Notes: a model not told the origin generated them from the sequence alone. Positions 44,744-54,755 are shown, counted from the first letter of the stretch. The stretch: DNA of 64,000 nt from Flavobacterium silvaticum (GCF_012911565.1 NZ_JAAMPU010000097.1:62001-126000); one strand, 5' to 3'. Translations and numbers: made by a program.

Positions 44744-46195
44744 TTAGTATCCGGGATTTTGTGTGAGCAACCCGCCGCTCTTGACTATTTCAGTGTTTGG
44801 GATTGGAAATACTTCATGCTTTCCTACTACAAAAGTTTTATTGTCTGCAGCCATTGCAGAAGCAGCCGTATTCGTACGCACAATATCAAACCAACGATCG
44901 TATTCCATAGCCATCTCATGACGACGCTCCAATAAGATTGCGGCAAGGTCTACGAAGGGCAAGTCAGCCAGACCTGCACGTGTGCGTATTTGATTTACAC
45001 GATCGAGTGCTTCGGCATCCATTCCAATATGAAATGCCGCTTCTGCACGGATCAAAAGAATATCGCTGTACTTCAGAATCCTGTGATTTTTTCCAGTGAC
45101 AGCTTTATTGGTCGGATCATATTCTTCGGCAATACTGCTCTGATATGCTTTATAATTATATCGTGGATTAGTCCATGTAGATGGTGCAATGAATCCATCC
45201 CATAAAACTCCCGGCACAAATAAGACCGTCGCATTCCGACGTAGATCACCCGTCTCATATGAGTTTACAAGATTTTGGGATGGCGTGTTAAAGCCCCACC
45301 CCAAATCTGGAGTACCACGCGGGTTTTGGACATCCGTATATTCAACAAGCCCATTTGTAAGCGATGCCTGTACTTCAAAAATTGACTCTGATGCGTTTTC
45401 CCCAATTTGTCTCCATACATTTCCATAATCGGGAAGTAATGCGTAAACTCCCGAATTGACTACTTCTCCGGACATATCGTAAGCCTGCTGCCATTTTTCC
45501 TGATAGAGATAAGCCTTGGCTAAAAGGGCTTGGGCAGCGCCACGCGTAGCCCGTCCGACATCACCTCCCGAATATGAAACCGGCAACCTGTTTATAGCAT
45601 CTAGAAGATCTGCTTCAATTTGAGCATATGTTTCCTGTTTGGTTTTACGAGTGTATACCTGATCTGTAATAGCCTGTGAATCATTAATATCAATTCGCGT
45701 CGTAACCACGGGAACACCACCGAAACAACGGACCAAGTCAAAATAAAATAAAGCTCGTAAAAATTCTGTTTCACCAATAAGCCTGCTTTTAAGGGCTTCA
45801 TCAATCTCAAGTTCGTTCAGGTAAAACAATGTTGTATTGGCACGGTTAATACCTTGATAGCGACCTTCCCAAACATCTTTAAAGCAAACATCAGATGATT
45901 CGAAAGTAAGTGCGTCCATTTTATGTTTGTCTGTACCCGTATCGCCTGCACTAGATCCCTTATCTGCATCATCGGAAGTTATACTTGCCAATCCAATCCA
46001 GGAAAAAGAATACATATTGTAATCAAGCATTTTGTTGTAAACCCCATTTACAAGCTGGATTGAATTATTGGGATCTGACAAAAAGTCTTCTTCGGTTTGA
46101 GAATCAGTCTGTGCAACATCAAGATCATCTTCACAGGAATAAACTGCCGCCAGAACCACGGAAGCAATCAAAAGGTTTTTTATATATTTTTTCAT
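44744..46195 (-). CDS. SusD/RagB-family nutrient-binding lipoprotein
   Basis: Protein of 483 residues with a lipoprotein signal (LIASVVLAAVYSCEDD, Cys21), the SusD N-terminal region (FLSDPNNSIQLVNGVYN) and tetratricopeptide-like helices such as RATRGAAQALLAKAYLYQEK. The C-terminal part has ILLIRAEAAFHIG and LLERRHEMAMEYDRWFDIVR, the usual SusD ending. It forms the lid of the SusC transporter and binds oligosaccharide at the surface. It begins 3 bp after the SusC stop. Confidence 0.96.
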   Translation of the reverse strand: MKKYIKNLLIASVVLAAVYSCEDDLDVAQTDSQTEEDFLSDPNNSIQLVNGVYNKMLDYNMYSFSWIGLASITSDDADKGSSAGDTGTDKHKMDALTFESSDVCFKDVWEGRYQGINRANTTLFYLNELEIDEALKSRLIGETEFLRALFYFDLVRCFGGVPVVTTRIDINDSQAITDQVYTRKTKQETYAQIEADLLDAINRLPVSYSGGDVGRATRGAAQALLAKAYLYQEKWQQAYDMSGEVVNSGVYALLPDYGNVWRQIGENASESIFEVQASLTNGLVEYTDVQNPRGTPDLGWGFNTPSQNLVNSYETGDLRRNATVLFVPGVLWDGFIAPSTWTNPRYNYKAYQSSIAEEYDPTNKAVTGKNHRILKYSDILLIRAEAAFHIGMDAEALDRVNQIRTRAGLADLPFVDLAAILLERRHEMAMEYDRWFDIVRTNTAASAMAADNKTFVVGKHEVFPIPNTEIVKSGGLLTQNPGY

Positions 46196-46198
46196 AGC

Positions 46199-49180
46199 TT
46201 AAAAAGTAAGATTAAGACCAACCGTAAAAGTTTTGTTGGTTGGATAAGCATCGAGCTCCATCCCGGCATTCCCCAATGGATCACCTCCATTGCTGCCCGA
46301 CGATTCAGGGGAGAAACCACTATACTTTGTAAATAGGAAAGGATTGACAGCTGTCACATAAATTCTGGCTTTGGTAATCGCCTTAGAAACTTCCGGCAAA
46401 GTGTACCCCAGCGTAATGTTATTTATCCGCAGGAAAGCACCATCTTCAATGAAGTAAGTGGAAGGACGGGGCTGTTCGTTGCTTGGATTTGGATTTTCTG
46501 CATTCGGGTTGCCTGGCGTCCAGAAGCTGTCAAGATAATCAGCTTCGAAATTTTCACCTCCAAAACGTTGTGCCTTTTTTCCGTTGAAAATTTTATTTCC
46601 ACCAACACCATATATATCCACAGAAAAATCGATGTTGCCGTAAGTCAACCCTATATTTCCTCCGTAAGTATATTTTGGTATGTAAGACCCGGCAACAACA
46701 CGTTCATCGCTATACGTAAAATTACCGTTCGCATCAAAGCCAGTTACATCGTAAACATAGAAACTACCCAAAGCTTCGCCTACCAATACTTGCTTTGTAA
46801 ATTGACCATTTCCAAGGTCGCCTCCCGTAAAATTCGCGAAATATGTATTGGTGACTTTGGTAAGCTCATTTTTGTTGAAAGATATGTTCCCACCAATCCA
46901 GTATGATATTTTGTCACCTATTTTGTCTTGCCAACGCAAAGACAATTCAGCTCCTTTATTCGAAATTTCCCCTGTATTAAGCACAACATCTTCTTGTGAA
47001 AGCACCGGAGGGAGACTTACAGGGAGTATAACATTTTTAGACGTACGATCATATAAATCTATAGTTCCGCTAAGTCTGTTATCCAGAAACCTGAAATCAA
47101 GACCCAGGTCTATTTCCTCCATTGTTTCCCACGTTAGGTTCGGATCTACTTCATAAGGAATTGTTACTCCGGGGTTGATTGAAGGATCAGAACCAAAAGT
47201 GTAGTTGGCGCCTGAACGGAAGACGACATTATTAGTCGCATTTGATGTATTTCCATTCCCAACCTGCCCATAACCACCACGAATTTTGAGGTAATTAAAC
47301 ACTTTAGATTCTTTCAGAAAATCTTCATTGGTCACTACCCAACCCGCCGATACTGAAGGAAAATTGTCCCATCGGTTGCTTTTCTGAAAAGCACTAATAC
47401 CTTCCCGGCGCAAAATCCCTGTCAGCATATATTTGCCGTCATAGTCATATTCAAACCGGCCAAAATAAGCTACTGAAACAATTGGAGTTGTTTTGGTACC
47501 TGTAGTGACTGCTCCAGGAGAAGTTTCGCTGTTATATGATGCTAACGAAAGGTTCCAATAATTAGCATTTTCAGGCAAATTCCGACGTGTTCCGGACAAA
47601 TAATCATTATCTTGTTTTGTGGTTCTTGACATACCGGCAGTGACATTTATATTATGCTTACCGATTGATTTGGTGTAGGTCAGGTAGTTATCCCAGTTCC
47701 AGGCGTAATTGGTTCCCTGATACTGTGTCAGTGTATTATATATTACTTCTTTATCACCAAATGTATTTTCATAATCAGTGATTGTTTTGGTCGCATTTGT
47801 AATAAGGTAATTTTCAGTATTATCAACAAACGAATATCCTTTATAAGTTTCGTAAGTAGCACCAAAAGTCGAATTGAATTTCAAATCTTTAAAAATTTGC
47901 AACTCCGCCCCTACAGATCCAAATAGAATTACATTCTTACTTTGATCATTCGTATTTGCCAATTGCGCTACAGGGTTGGCTACGTTATTGAAACGGTCGC
48001 TTCCGTTTATATCTACTAAGCCGGTAGCTGAATTACGCAATGGCTGCCCCCAACGTCCGTTTTCAAAATAAACAGGCACTATCGGTGACTGTTTGTATGC
48101 TGCAGTAAACAAACTGGCAGGCTTTGGAGTATTTCTACCAATCGTGGCATTAAAATTCTGTGAGATTTTTAATTTACCATCAAATGCTTTGAACTGATTT
48201 CGGGAATTAAGGTTGGTCCTTTTATATTCTGTTCCGATGAGAATACCTTCTTCCTCATAATTTCCAGCTGAAAAATAATAATTGGCATTTTCGGTTCCTC
48301 CGGAAATGGACATCGTATTGCTTTTTACCGAACCAGTCCTTGTAATTTCATCGAGCCAATTCGTATTATAAGGTTGGTTAAGGTTTAAATACGAACTCGA
48401 ACCCATTGCATAGTTGTTAAAGTAGGCGAATTGATATGAATCTGCCATATCCACTTTTCGTTGAATGTTTTTAAAACCGTAATAGGAATCAAAAGTTACT
48501 TTCAGCTTACCTTCTTTTCCTTTTTTAGTAGTTACGATTACCACTCCGTTTGCCCCTTTTTGGCCGTAGATAGCCAATGACGAGGCATCCTTAAGCACAT
48601 CCATATTCTCAATATCGTTCGGATTGATTCCATTTAGACCGTTGGTTTCCACCCCGTCAATTACATACAGAGGGTCTCTTCCTGCAATTAACGTCCCCAA
48701 TCCACGCACCCTAATGGTCGGGTTACTTCCAGGCTCATCATTCGTTACGATGTTAACACCAGCAGCTTTACCTTGTATAGCCTGTACCGCAGATTGTGCA
48801 GGAGTACGCACTATGTCGGCGGCTTTGACTTGAGCGACCGAACCAGTAACAGCTCCCAATTTCTTGGTTCCGTATCCAACTACGACAACTTCCGTAAGCG
48901 TACTCGATTCTTCAGCAAGCGCAACCGTCATTTGAGTCGTAGCCTTGACAGTTTTGGTGCTGAAACCAATAAATGAAAATTCAATAACGTCACCGACATT
49001 GGCTGCGATAGTGAAATTTCCATCCATATCTGATATGGTCGACGCATTCGAGGGTATTACCTTAATATTAACGCCGGGCAATGGAATGCCAGAGGCATCC
49101 TTCACCGTTCCTTTTACCGTTTGTCCTTCTGCAAATGAGAAAAGGAAAATGGTAAGAAAAAGTGTAAAAATGTGTTTCAT
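46199..49180 (-). CDS. SusC/RagA-family TonB-dependent outer-membrane transporter
   Basis: Protein of 993 residues with a signal peptide (IFTLFLTIFLFSFAEG), an N-terminal carboxypeptidase-like regulatory domain (about 22-100, VKGTVKDASGIPLPGVNIK), a TonB plug (about 115-230, with the family box DPLYVIDGVE and the IYGQKGANGVVIVTTKKG strand) and a 22-strand barrel ending NKTFTVGLNLTF. It imports glycan fragments with the SusD partner encoded next. First gene of the locus; an 11-bp tandem repeat lies about 150 bp upstream. Confidence 0.97.
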   Translation of the reverse strand: MKHIFTLFLTIFLFSFAEGQTVKGTVKDASGIPLPGVNIKVIPSNASTISDMDGNFTIAANVGDVIEFSFIGFSTKTVKATTQMTVALAEESSTLTEVVVVGYGTKKLGAVTGSVAQVKAADIVRTPAQSAVQAIQGKAAGVNIVTNDEPGSNPTIRVRGLGTLIAGRDPLYVIDGVETNGLNGINPNDIENMDVLKDASSLAIYGQKGANGVVIVTTKKGKEGKLKVTFDSYYGFKNIQRKVDMADSYQFAYFNNYAMGSSSYLNLNQPYNTNWLDEITRTGSVKSNTMSISGGTENANYYFSAGNYEEEGILIGTEYKRTNLNSRNQFKAFDGKLKISQNFNATIGRNTPKPASLFTAAYKQSPIVPVYFENGRWGQPLRNSATGLVDINGSDRFNNVANPVAQLANTNDQSKNVILFGSVGAELQIFKDLKFNSTFGATYETYKGYSFVDNTENYLITNATKTITDYENTFGDKEVIYNTLTQYQGTNYAWNWDNYLTYTKSIGKHNINVTAGMSRTTKQDNDYLSGTRRNLPENANYWNLSLASYNSETSPGAVTTGTKTTPIVSVAYFGRFEYDYDGKYMLTGILRREGISAFQKSNRWDNFPSVSAGWVVTNEDFLKESKVFNYLKIRGGYGQVGNGNTSNATNNVVFRSGANYTFGSDPSINPGVTIPYEVDPNLTWETMEEIDLGLDFRFLDNRLSGTIDLYDRTSKNVILPVSLPPVLSQEDVVLNTGEISNKGAELSLRWQDKIGDKISYWIGGNISFNKNELTKVTNTYFANFTGGDLGNGQFTKQVLVGEALGSFYVYDVTGFDANGNFTYSDERVVAGSYIPKYTYGGNIGLTYGNIDFSVDIYGVGGNKIFNGKKAQRFGGENFEADYLDSFWTPGNPNAENPNPSNEQPRPSTYFIEDGAFLRINNITLGYTLPEVSKAITKARIYVTAVNPFLFTKYSGFSPESSGSNGGDPLGNAGMELDAYPTNKTFTVGLNLTF

Positions 49181-49327
49181 TTGAGTGGGCTTGGGTTTTG
49201 TTTTTCAACGCTAATATATAAAATTACAACGTTTTCGTAATTGTGGTTTTTAACACAGAAAAACAAGTTATCAAAAAAGAGTGTTAATTACTTGTCTTTA
49301 ATACGTTTAAAAACAAATAAAAACTTG

Positions 49328-49349
49328 AATGATGTAGTAATGATGTAGT
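49328..49349. promoter_or_regulatory. Tandem 11-bp direct repeat, candidate operator of the SusCD locus
   Basis: AATGATGTAGT occurs twice head to tail (49328-49338 and 49339-49349) in the spacer between susC and the regulator gene. The 11-bp phase places both copies on one face of the helix, as for a dimeric activator. Confidence 0.55.
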
Positions 49350-49375
49350 TTGATTTTAAGGGCTGAGGACTGATT

Positions 49376-52135
49376 TTATAGTGCCATCATCAATTGATTG
49401 AGATTTGCCTCGGTCGAGACACCAATCTTTTTACGCAAACGATAACGTTGCAATTCCACTCCGCGATAGGAAATATTCATGAGCGGGGCGATTTCTTTGG
49501 AAGATAGATTCATTCGGAGATGGATGCATAATTTTATCTCTCGGGGTGAAAGATCCGGATACTTTTCAAGCAGCCTAGAGGTGAACCCTTCATTGATTTG
49601 GTTAAGGTTATTTTCAAAGGCTTCCCATTCCTGCTTGTTGAGTTCATTGCCTCTTACGGCTTTTCGTATCTTGGTTTTGATGCGGGAAGGATCTTCTTCC
49701 GTTTCTACAATCGACAGAATAGTATCGATCATTTCCGACTGTTTGGCAATGGATAAGGATTTACCTGCGATTTCACCTGTTTTGCTCTTTACCTCTAGTT
49801 CCAAGATTTGTTTTTCGTAAGCCCGGTGTTTTTCGTCGTTTTCCGCCCGTAATTCCATTTGGGCAATTTCGTTATGATGCCTTAACGTTTCTTCCTGAAG
49901 CTTCAATCGTTGGTCTGTACGCAGTTTGTTCCATCTGTAATATAAAAAGAACGATAGTGCGGCAACAACTACGTAAATGGCGATCATCAGGTTGGAAAAG
50001 TACCACGGATAACGCGTGCGGAATTCGTATCGGGTCAGTTCCTTATAGCTTTTCCCATCAAAATCAAAAACAAGTACCGAATGCCGGCCGCCGGAAAGGT
50101 TATTGAGCCAAATACGTCCGTTTTGAACCGGAATCACCTGGGAATCGTCGTCTACCTTATAATACACGGTCGGCTTTTTATAACCGAACCATTCACTGAT
50201 GACGCGAATTTCGACTGCCTTGCCAAACCCGACAAACTGATTCGGCTTCATATTGGTCCCGGACGAGAACGCTTCAATACGTATGCGGCTGTTTGCGCTT
50301 TGATGGCCATACAGCGCAAGAAAGCCATCATCAAGGTTGATATAGGTCTTTCCTTCTATAGAGAAAGCCTTTGTATTTCCGGTAACTAATTTTCCGCTGT
50401 AATACTTAGGCGGAATTATCTGCCACTCAAAATTGCCCGATTTATAAATCACTTTATACAGGATTCCGCGTCGGTTCATCAGGAATTCATTTGTCCCGGA
50501 CTGGTAAACATCAGTAATCTCATTGAAGGATTTATTCAGGAATGCCGATGGCTGCAATAGATTTTTGCGTTTGTCAAACTCAAACCACTTCTGCCCTATC
50601 AATGCGTAAACCTTATTGGCCAGTTTTAAAAGCCTGACACTGTAATCATTGGTAAAATGCTGCTTTTCCGTAATGTTCATCACCTTGTCTTTCCCCAATT
50701 CATTTCCTAATTCTATCCGGTAGAGTCCGCGATAGTTATCACTGGCCCACAAAACATCCGGTGATTCCTGGACGGCGTCACGAATTGGCTTTGTCAGTCC
50801 GTAAACATATTTCGGGCTTTGCATTTCGTTAAGCGAACCGTAGGTCGCAATTCCGGTATAACTGGCCTGAAAGTAGCGTTTAGCCGAAACATCGGAAAAG
50901 AATTTCCATCCGCCGTTGACCGAATTTATCGGCTTCCATAAATCGCCTGAAATCTCAAAAAAACCATCGTTATGCCCCACAAGGAAACGATTGCTGACTT
51001 TGGCTATATCCCAAACCTGGCCCTGAGAACCCGGAATTTGCGCAATAGCACCATTCTTCCATTTGAATACACCGTGATTCGACGCCAGTAAAAGCGTATT
51101 TTTATCTACTTCTGCAATGGCGTAAACCGTTCCCAAACCACCTGAATTATCGGTATACAAACCTACTGGCGACTGCACTTCCACATGTGCGATGCCATTG
51201 TCGAGGCCAAGCCAGAGATCGCCTTCCTGGTCGCTGAAGATGTTGAGGATGGTATTGTTGAGGATTGAATTACTTCGGTTCAGATGACGGAATTCGGAAG
51301 TTTTCAAATTCACCAGATACAAACCATTTAGTGAAGTCCCTACAGCCATTTGATTATTTCCGAGATATTTGGCAGACAGTATGACCTCTTTTTTGAAAAC
51401 GGAATTAAGCGGATGTTTCCAAGCCTCAAGGCCATTTTGGATAGTCCGGAAAACACCATCGGTTTTGGTAAACACGAAGGTTTCGTTTTCTACCGATTCG
51501 ATGGCGTGGACAATTTTTCCTTTGGCCAAACCCCAGTTTAAAACCGGCTGAAAGTCTTTTCCGTCAAATAAAAAAACGCCTTCTTTAACAGATGCCGCAT
51601 ACAGATTTCTGCCAGCCTGATAAAAATAAGAAACCTGGAATGGCAGCCTTATTTTGCGGATTGAACCTCCGTCATAAACAAATAATTCATTGAAAGACTG
51701 GAAATATATTTGAGATTTGAACCTGAATATTTTCCAGATTTCCTCGTTTTCAGAAACACCTGTAAAAAGGTTACGACCGCTGCTTAACGAATGATACTTA
51801 AGCTGTCCGTCTTTGCGCTGCCAGTATCCGAATTCCTTATAAGAGCCACAATACACACGGTCATCGTATGAGTAAAGTGATCGGATTGCCGTTTGGGCCG
51901 GAAGCGCCGATCGTTCCCATGCCACGCCGTCATATCGTAAAAAATACTTGTTGTTGGCAAAACACAGCGAATGATCCTGAGCCTGGGTGATGCTCCAGAC
52001 CTGATTTTCGCCATTGTAATCAGACTTGGTGAAATTCTCGGTGAACGGCAATATATTCTGGGCCCAGCCGAGAGAAGGAAGTAACAATAACGGGATAAAA
52101 CGCAGCAAAGATTTCAAGAAACCGCTTTTTACCAA
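49376..52135 (-). CDS. Membrane-spanning propeller/YYY sensor with LuxR-type HTH, locus regulator
   Basis: Protein of 919 residues. In order: signal peptide (LLRFIPLLLLPSLGWAQ), two-component-type propeller repeats in the periplasm (about 30-640), a Y_Y_Y domain (about 640-715), one membrane helix (about 718-740, LMIAIYVVVAALSFFLYYRW), a coiled coil, and a LuxR-type HTH (about 858-915, LSPREIKLCIHLRMNLSSKE). There is no histidine kinase domain, so glycan sensing would act directly on the DNA-binding end. Likely activator of the susCD genes; target site inferred. Confidence 0.9.
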   Translation of the reverse strand: MVKSGFLKSLLRFIPLLLLPSLGWAQNILPFTENFTKSDYNGENQVWSITQAQDHSLCFANNKYFLRYDGVAWERSALPAQTAIRSLYSYDDRVYCGSYKEFGYWQRKDGQLKYHSLSSGRNLFTGVSENEEIWKIFRFKSQIYFQSFNELFVYDGGSIRKIRLPFQVSYFYQAGRNLYAASVKEGVFLFDGKDFQPVLNWGLAKGKIVHAIESVENETFVFTKTDGVFRTIQNGLEAWKHPLNSVFKKEVILSAKYLGNNQMAVGTSLNGLYLVNLKTSEFRHLNRSNSILNNTILNIFSDQEGDLWLGLDNGIAHVEVQSPVGLYTDNSGGLGTVYAIAEVDKNTLLLASNHGVFKWKNGAIAQIPGSQGQVWDIAKVSNRFLVGHNDGFFEISGDLWKPINSVNGGWKFFSDVSAKRYFQASYTGIATYGSLNEMQSPKYVYGLTKPIRDAVQESPDVLWASDNYRGLYRIELGNELGKDKVMNITEKQHFTNDYSVRLLKLANKVYALIGQKWFEFDKRKNLLQPSAFLNKSFNEITDVYQSGTNEFLMNRRGILYKVIYKSGNFEWQIIPPKYYSGKLVTGNTKAFSIEGKTYINLDDGFLALYGHQSANSRIRIEAFSSGTNMKPNQFVGFGKAVEIRVISEWFGYKKPTVYYKVDDDSQVIPVQNGRIWLNNLSGGRHSVLVFDFDGKSYKELTRYEFRTRYPWYFSNLMIAIYVVVAALSFFLYYRWNKLRTDQRLKLQEETLRHHNEIAQMELRAENDEKHRAYEKQILELEVKSKTGEIAGKSLSIAKQSEMIDTILSIVETEEDPSRIKTKIRKAVRGNELNKQEWEAFENNLNQINEGFTSRLLEKYPDLSPREIKLCIHLRMNLSSKEIAPLMNISYRGVELQRYRLRKKIGVSTEANLNQLMMAL

Positions 52136-52153
52136 ATGTAAGGAATTACGGGA

Positions 52154-53365
52154 TTATACTTTCTCGGTCAATCCCGCATAATCCGAAAGATAACGGAACC
52201 GCGGCATCAGCGTGCCTTTCGATGTGATTTGGGCGCGTTCGAGGATACCGTCTGCATCTGAATTGAAGAACGCCGGCACTACGTGTTCGAGGAACATCTC
52301 TCCAAATCCGCGGCTCGCATCACGCGGAAGCTCACACGGCAAATTGTCAACTGCCATTACGGTCACGGCCGCCGGATGGTGCCATTCGACTTCTGTTAAT
52401 TTGACCGGATGATACCCGTACAACGGATCGGCTATGGTAGAGGATCGTAAAGTCGAAGCGATCGGGCCATCTACATCACATGAAATATCAGCGATGACTT
52501 TAAGCTTGTTTTTGGGAGAAGCGAGCATTGCTGCAGTCAGGATTATAGGTGCGCCGTTTCCGTAGAAATGTCCGGCCATGTATACATCTGCAGCTTGAGA
52601 AAATCTTTCGAAGTCTGAAACATAAGCTTCCGGGTGTTTATAGAAATCCTGGTTGTCGCGAATTTCACCGTCAATGCGTTTGTTATAATCGAGTACGTCC
52701 AATTGGGTGTAGACAGGGCTGGAATAGTTTTTCGACAGAAAATCAGTCGGCTGAATCTGCTTTATGCCAATAGCATCAAGGATTTGCTTCACACCTGAAC
52801 CCACTTTCCCGTGGCCTGTCACAACGATTTTTATCGGCGGAAGCATAACTCTCTTGAGACGCGAGACCAATTCATCCTGGTCACGCAAGGTTTCGGCCTT
52901 GGGCAAATCGAACAATTCATATTTGAGGCCGAATGCACGGATTCCGTTGTATGCCCCGACAATTCCGGCATACCTGCCAAAACCGATAAGGCGGGCGAAC
53001 TTTGCATCGACTATCGTTTCGTGATCGAACAAATCGATATTTTTCTCAAGGATAGCTTTAAGCAGCTTTTGGTTATGCGGCTGTTCCTTAATGGTATGCG
53101 AAAAGAAAAAGTACTTCTTCCCCGGAATCAGGTTTTCGACAGGGACTTCTTTGACCCCAATCAAAAAGTCGCGGTCGTTCATATCTGTCGTGACTTCAAT
53201 TCCGGCTTTGCGGTATTCATCGTCACTAAACACACGGATGTCTGAAGATTCAACTGTTACATCGGCATCAGGATAGCGTTTTTTAAGTGCTGCAAGTGCC
53301 TCCGGGCTGAATACGACTCTTCTGTCCGGCGGGTTTTTTCGTTCCCTGATGATCCCAATTTTCAT
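52154..53365 (-). CDS. NAD(P)-dependent oxidoreductase of the alanine/saccharopine dehydrogenase type
   Basis: Protein of 403 residues. The N-terminal half resembles AlaDh/PNT (IGIIRERKNPPDRRVVFSPE, then DHETIVDAKFARLIGFGRYAG) and the C-terminal half has a Rossmann site VTGHGKVGSGVKQILDA near residue 188. The overall layout resembles lysine-forming saccharopine dehydrogenases, though substrate is uncertain. It ends 18 bp before the regulator start on the same strand, so the two may be co-transcribed even though a metabolic link is not obvious. Confidence 0.82.
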   Translation of the reverse strand: MKIGIIRERKNPPDRRVVFSPEALAALKKRYPDADVTVESSDIRVFSDDEYRKAGIEVTTDMNDRDFLIGVKEVPVENLIPGKKYFFFSHTIKEQPHNQKLLKAILEKNIDLFDHETIVDAKFARLIGFGRYAGIVGAYNGIRAFGLKYELFDLPKAETLRDQDELVSRLKRVMLPPIKIVVTGHGKVGSGVKQILDAIGIKQIQPTDFLSKNYSSPVYTQLDVLDYNKRIDGEIRDNQDFYKHPEAYVSDFERFSQAADVYMAGHFYGNGAPIILTAAMLASPKNKLKVIADISCDVDGPIASTLRSSTIADPLYGYHPVKLTEVEWHHPAAVTVMAVDNLPCELPRDASRGFGEMFLEHVVPAFFNSDADGILERAQITSKGTLMPRFRYLSDYAGLTEKV

Positions 53366-53510
53366 AGCTTCCTTTTTAATCCGGCCAAATGTACGGTTTA
53401 CGAAATCGATGTCAAAACTTTTTTACAAACCCTTTTGATTCGGGTTTTACTGGTTTCCAATCGGTTAAAAACCCTGTTAATTCAACGTTGATAAACAACT
53501 TCCAAAGCCG

Positions 53511-53541
53511 TTGAGATTCCTTGTCCGTTTCAATATATTTG
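53511..53541 (+). promoter_or_regulatory. Well-spaced Bacteroidetes promoter for the serine hydrolase gene
   Basis: TTG (53511-53513) and TATATTTG (53534-53541) are 20 bp apart. The expected transcription start falls at the ATG at 53547, implying a leaderless message. Confidence 0.6.
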
Positions 53542-53546
53542 CTGAT

Positions 53547-54755
53547 ATGCGCATTATCAATACCTCATTATATATTTCGCTTTCGGTACTTGCCCTACTT
53601 TTTTCAAGCTGCAAAAAAGAAGTTCCCACCGAGGGTTACGAGCCACAGGAAACCTATTCCGACACGCTTCCCCATATAGAACCGTTCAAGCTGACGGGCC
53701 CAAAACTGGCCGCTGCCGACATGGAAAGGAAACGTTCCACCATAGAGCGTTTCGTCAATAAAAACTGGAAGAACGACAAGGAGACGCTCAGTTTCATAGC
53801 GGTCCAGAACGGCCAGGTCATTTTCGAGAAGTATCAGGGAATGGCCCAGAAAGCCAAGAAAATCGAAATGACGAAAGATACGCCTTTGCATATCGCATCG
53901 GTCAGTAAAGTACTTACAGCTACGGCCGTTTTGATCCTGATAGATGAAGGCCGGCTCGAACTCGACCAAAAAGTCAATACCATACTCAAAGATTTTCCGT
54001 ATCCGGATATCACCGTAAAAATGCTGCTGAACCATAGAAGCGGTCTTACGAATTACGCTTATTACGCCGATCGCAAAGAAATCTGGGACAGACATAATCA
54101 ATTGCGCAACCAGGACATTCTTGATCTTTTCGTAAAGAATCAAACACCTCTTGACCGACCGGCGGACAGAAGCTTTGCCTATTGCAACACCAATTACGCC
54201 ATGCTCGCCCTGATTATCGAAAAAAAGACGGGGCTCAAATATCCTGAAGCCATGAAGCGCATGATCTTCAAACCGCTCGGAATGACCGATACGTTCGTGA
54301 TGGATTACGACAAAGACCGCAAAAATGTAATCCCATCATACAAAGCAAACGGAGTCGAAATAGGCATGGATTTTCTCGATGCGGTCTACGGTGACAAGAA
54401 TATTTACTCTACCCCACGCGACCTCATGAAGTTTGACATGGCACGCTACAATCCGGATTACCTAAATCCGGAATTGCTCAAACAGGCTTATGTAGGTTAC
54501 AGTTACGAGCACAAAGGCGAGAAGAATTACGGCCTCGGAATACGTATGATCGAATGGGTTACAGGCCAGCATTTTTACTTCCACAACGGCTGGTGGCACG
54601 GAAACACCTCGTCTTATGTCAATTTGAGGAAAGAGAAAGTCATGATCCTGGCACTTTCCAACAAATTCTCCAAAAAGCCTTATATGATCAAAAAACTGGC
54701 ACCTTTGTTTGGGGATTATCCGTTCAAGAAGGAGAAAGAAGATCCTTTGGAATAA
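53547..54755 (+). CDS. Serine hydrolase lipoprotein, class C beta-lactamase/esterase fold
   Basis: Protein of 402 residues with a lipoprotein signal (LYISLSVLALLFSSC, Cys22) and a beta-lactamase-type serine hydrolase domain. The active site is SVSK (118-121) followed by YCN in SFAYCNTNYAML and HGN in GWWHGNTS. Such proteins include D-aminopeptidases, esterases and penicillin-binding relatives; substrate unknown, and antibiotic resistance should not be assumed. The start at 53547 is preferred because a promoter box lies in the upstream in-frame codons. Confidence 0.9.
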   Translation: MRIINTSLYISLSVLALLFSSCKKEVPTEGYEPQETYSDTLPHIEPFKLTGPKLAAADMERKRSTIERFVNKNWKNDKETLSFIAVQNGQVIFEKYQGMAQKAKKIEMTKDTPLHIASVSKVLTATAVLILIDEGRLELDQKVNTILKDFPYPDITVKMLLNHRSGLTNYAYYADRKEIWDRHNQLRNQDILDLFVKNQTPLDRPADRSFAYCNTNYAMLALIIEKKTGLKYPEAMKRMIFKPLGMTDTFVMDYDKDRKNVIPSYKANGVEIGMDFLDAVYGDKNIYSTPRDLMKFDMARYNPDYLNPELLKQAYVGYSYEHKGEKNYGLGIRMIEWVTGQHFYFHNGWWHGNTSSYVNLRKEKVMILALSNKFSKKPYMIKKLAPLFGDYPFKKEKEDPLE

